Positions 8,334-9,607 of a stretch of DNA of 9,607 bases are shown here, piece by piece. Every line of letters begins with the position of its first letter. Position 1 is the first letter of the stretch. Origin of the DNA: Chromobacteriaceae bacterium. GTDB taxonomy: Bacteria; Pseudomonadota; Gammaproteobacteria; Burkholderiales; Aquaspirillaceae. Under the pieces are notes generated by a model that was not told the DNA's origin, ran no database searches, and worked only from the letters and a program-made list of their open reading frames with translations. A program made the position numbers and the translations under genes. The stretch covers positions 1 to 9,607 of the forward strand of contig JASLDQ010000181.1 of the NCBI GenBank assembly GCA_030151505.1, given 5' to 3'.

Positions 8334-8345
8334 GACGCATATAAA
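8317..8345 (+). promoter_or_regulatory. Candidate sigma70 promoter for the peroxiredoxin-glutaredoxin gene
   Basis: TATAAA (8340-8345) is a five-of-six match to the -10 element. TTAATA (8317-8322) is a four-of-six match to the -35, with an optimal 17-base spacer. Transcription would begin near 8352, leaving a leader of about 60 bases. A weak -35 overlapped by dyad symmetry is what an activator-dependent promoter looks like. Confidence 0.5.
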
Positions 8346-8400
8346 CGTCCTGCCGGATACTCCATTCCATCGAATCCCAGCCGCTGTTACCCACTTTTTC

Positions 8401-8406
8401 AGGAGA
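8401..8406 (+). promoter_or_regulatory. Strong ribosome binding site for the peroxiredoxin-glutaredoxin gene
   Basis: AGGAGA, seven bases before ATG at 8414, is a near-ideal Shine-Dalgarno and fixes the start. It is clearly stronger than those of trkA, trkH, slt and the NDUFA9-like gene, fitting an abundant protein. Confidence 0.8.
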
Positions 8407-8413
8407 ACGACTC

Positions 8414-9151
8414 ATGAGCCAACTGCAAACCCGCGAAGGTCAACGCGTCCCCAGCATCACTTTCCCGGCCCGTGTCGGCAACGAATGGAAACAGCTCAGC
8501 ACCGACGAGCTGTTCCGCGGCAAGACCGTGGTGGTGTTCTCGCTGCCGGGCGCCTTCACCCCGACCTGCTCGTCGACCCATCTGCCGCGCTACAACGAAC
8601 TCGCTCCGGCCTTCAAGGCCAACGGCGTCGACAGCATCCTGTGCGTGTCGGTCAACGACACCTTCGTGATGAACGAATGGGCCAAGGACCAGGAAGCCGG
8701 CAATCTGGTGATGGTGCCGGACGGCAACGGCCAGTTCACCGAAGGCATGGGCATGCTGGTCGACAAGTCCGCGATCGGCTTTGGCAAGCGCAGCTGGCGC
8801 TACTCGATGCTGGTGAAGGACGGCGTGGTGGTGAAGCAGTTCATCGAGCCGGAAAAGGACGGCGATCCGTTCGAAGTGTCCGACGCCGACACCATGCTCG
8901 ACTACATCAACCCGAACGCCAAGAAGCCGGATCAGGTGGTGGTGTTCTCCAAAGTGGGTTGCCCGTTCTGCATCGAAGCCAAGGAACTGCTCGCCGCCAA
9001 GGGTTACGACTACGTCGACGTGCCGCTGGACAACAAGGTGCGTGGCCGCGCACTCGGCGCGGTGTCGGGCAAGATGACCGCCCCGCAGGTGTTCATCAAC
9101 GGCAAGCTCATCGGCGGCAACGAGGACCTGAAGAAATATCTGGTCGCGTGA
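8414..9151 (+). CDS. Peroxiredoxin-glutaredoxin fusion (Prx5/Grx hybrid), glutathione-dependent peroxidase
   Basis: A 245-residue cytoplasmic protein made of two joined domains. Residues 1 to about 165 form a Prx5-type peroxiredoxin, with [14 protein letters not shown] (45-58) holding the peroxidatic Cys52 and the conserved Thr and Pro of the PxxxT/SxxC site. Residues of about 172-245 form a glutaredoxin domain with the dithiol site CPFC (183-186), TAPQVFING (222-230) containing the cis-Pro, and GGNEDL (234-239), the glutathione-binding end. Characterised hybrids such as that of Haemophilus influenzae reduce H2O2 and alkyl peroxides with glutathione, the glutaredoxin part recharging the peroxidatic Cys. 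Other cysteines are Cys77 and none at the classical resolving position of 2-Cys enzymes that I can identify. The active site is CPFC rather than the commoner CPYC. The gene has its own promoter and strong Shine-Dalgarno and is divergent from trkA. An OxyR-like pattern upstream suggests induction by peroxide, which is inference. Confidence 0.97.
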   Translation: MSQLQTREGQRVPSITFPARVGNEWKQLSTDELFRGKTVVVFSLPGAFTPTCSSTHLPRYNELAPAFKANGVDSILCVSVNDTFVMNEWAKDQEAGNLVMVPDGNGQFTEGMGMLVDKSAIGFGKRSWRYSMLVKDGVVVKQFIEPEKDGDPFEVSDADTMLDYINPNAKKPDQVVVFSKVGCPFCIEAKELLAAKGYDYVDVPLDNKVRGRALGAVSGKMTAPQVFINGKLIGGNEDLKKYLVA

Positions 9152-9189
9152 AGCGCCAGGCGTGAGGAGTGAAGGGTGAGGCGTGGCGG
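9148..9189 (+). repeat. Degenerate seven-base tandem repeat (consensus GTGARGN), six units
   Basis: Six consecutive heptads run from 9148 to 9189. Units 1, 3, 4 and 5 read GTGAAGC, GTGAGGA, GTGAAGG and GTGAGGC; unit 2 (9155-9161) and unit 6 (9183-9189) are degenerate. The TGA stop of the peroxiredoxin-glutaredoxin gene (9149-9151) lies inside the first unit. Because seven is not a multiple of three, successive TGA triplets fall in different frames and close all forward frames. Confidence 0.7.
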
Positions 9190-9209
9190 GGCATCGACCC
9201 GGCGCGTGT

Positions 9210-9227
9210 CACCCGGGCCGCCCGGTG
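9210..9227 (+). terminator. Hairpin downstream of the peroxiredoxin-glutaredoxin gene, weak terminator candidate
   Basis: CACC at 9210-9213 and GGG at 9215-9217 can pair with CCC (9221-9223) and GGTG (9224-9227), with one bulged C and a three-base loop. Only three T residues follow, about ten bases on (9238-9240), so intrinsic termination would be inefficient. Confidence 0.3.
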
Positions 9228-9273
9228 GCGGCTTCCGTTTGCACTCCCGAGCCTTGCGACGAGCCCGGGATCC

Positions 9274-9297
9274 CGGCGCATTGCCTGCAGTGCGCCG
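9274..9297. repeat. Strong 10-bp hairpin between the two rightward genes
   Basis: The arms 9274-9283 (CGGCGCATTG) and 9288-9297 pair over ten base pairs with one G-U wobble around a CCTG loop. It overlaps the end of a perfect palindrome CCGGGATCCCGG at 9265-9276. No T-run follows on either strand. It lies 52 bases before the next start codon, so it may end the upstream transcript with Rho, protect a 3' end, or sit in the leader of the flavoprotein gene. Confidence 0.55.
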
Positions 9298-9349
9298 CCG
9301 TCCCAGCGGTTCAAAACAGAACAATCGATCCAAATTGAAGGGAGTCACC

Positions 9350-9607
9350 ATGACCCAGCGCGACATCGACGTTGCCATCCTCGGCGCCGGCACCGCCGGC
9401 CTTGCCGCCTACCGCGCCGCCAGGGCCGCCGGCAAAACCGCCCTGTTGATCGAGGGTGGCCCCTACGGCACCACCTGCGCCCGGGTCGGCTGCATGCCGT
9501 CCAAGCTCCTGATCGCCGCGGCCGAAGCCGCGCACGAAGCCCGCCACACCGCCCCCTTCGGCGTGCATGTCGACGGCGAGATCCGCATCGACGGCCGCGA
9601 GGTGATG
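9350..9607 (+). CDS. Dihydrolipoamide dehydrogenase-like flavoprotein disulfide reductase (N-terminal 86 residues, cut by the right edge)
   Basis: The frame is open from ATG at 9350 to the last base, 86 codons out of an expected 460-480 or so. The start is fixed by GAAGGGAG (9337-9344) five bases upstream. The visible part has the FAD-binding motif LGAGTAG (11-17) with Glu35 at the end of strand two, then [15 protein letters not shown] (40-54), the redox-active disulfide CxxxxC (Cys43 and Cys48) of class I pyridine nucleotide-disulfide oxidoreductases. The [12 protein letters not shown] form, instead of GGTCLNVGC, marks a divergent branch usually annotated as dihydrolipoyl dehydrogenase. No lipoyl-bearing E2 partner is in the window, so the in-vivo substrate is open. 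It follows a peroxidase of the thiol system by 198 bases, so a redox-defence role is conceivable but unproven. I saw no clear promoter of its own. Confidence 0.85.
   Translation, partial: MTQRDIDVAILGAGTAGLAAYRAARAAGKTALLIEGGPYGTTCARVGCMPSKLLIAAAEAAHEARHTAPFGVHVDGEIRIDGREVM

Noticed and set aside
9010..9393. Minus-strand frames of 127 and 68 codons over the end of the peroxidase gene and the following gap
   Set aside because: Their Ser/Leu/Thr/His-rich part is the reverse translation of the heptad repeat, and the rest is antisense to the fusion gene.
1..9607. tRNA, rRNA, CRISPR array, insertion sequence or prophage genes
   Set aside because: No cloverleaf, spaced direct repeats, transposase or phage-type motifs, or terminal inverted repeats were visible on either strand.

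Overview
The window is compact, high-GC, bacterial chromosomal DNA. The gene set points to a betaproteobacterium, and I would guess the order Neisseriales: a glutathione-dependent peroxiredoxin-glutaredoxin fusion, an Slt70-type soluble lytic transglycosylase, an adjacent trkA-trkH pair, and an NDUFA9-like SDR protein placed directly before cca. No 16S rRNA or other lineage marker is present, so this placement is inference. I see no phage, transposon, CRISPR, tRNA or rRNA signature.

Layout. Positions 1-8214 are read entirely from the minus strand, in transcription order from right to left. trkA (GTG start at 8214) and trkH (overlapping trkA by one base) encode the constitutive low-affinity K+ uptake system. 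After a 73-base gap with a strong inverted repeat comes slt, a periplasmic lytic transglycosylase with a clear signal peptide and a corrected start at 5313. A 256-base non-coding gap follows. Next is a tight three-gene unit joined by two ATGA overlaps: an NDUFA9-like NAD(P)-binding protein, cca (tRNA CCA-adding enzyme with HD domain), and prpF (2-methylaconitate isomerase family), whose last roughly 65-70 codons run off the left edge.

Positions 8215-8413 form a divergent promoter region that is strikingly AT-rich against its surroundings. It holds a plausible sigma70 promoter facing each way. A degenerate OxyR-like four-tetranucleotide pattern overlaps the -35 of the rightward promoter. Rightward lie the peroxiredoxin-glutaredoxin fusion gene (8414-9151) and, after a 198-base gap, the first 86 codons of a dihydrolipoamide-dehydrogenase-like flavoprotein disulfide reductase (9350 onward). 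That gap carries a seven-base tandem repeat that begins at the stop codon of the fusion gene, followed by stable hairpins.

Functionally the left arm is housekeeping: ion homeostasis, wall turnover, tRNA 3'-end maturation, and a propionate-catabolism accessory protein in an unusual place. The right arm is thiol-redox defence. I found no convincing new multi-gene system. The parts most worth a second look are the probable peroxide-responsive control of the fusion gene, the heptad repeat at its stop codon, and the coupling of prpF to cca.
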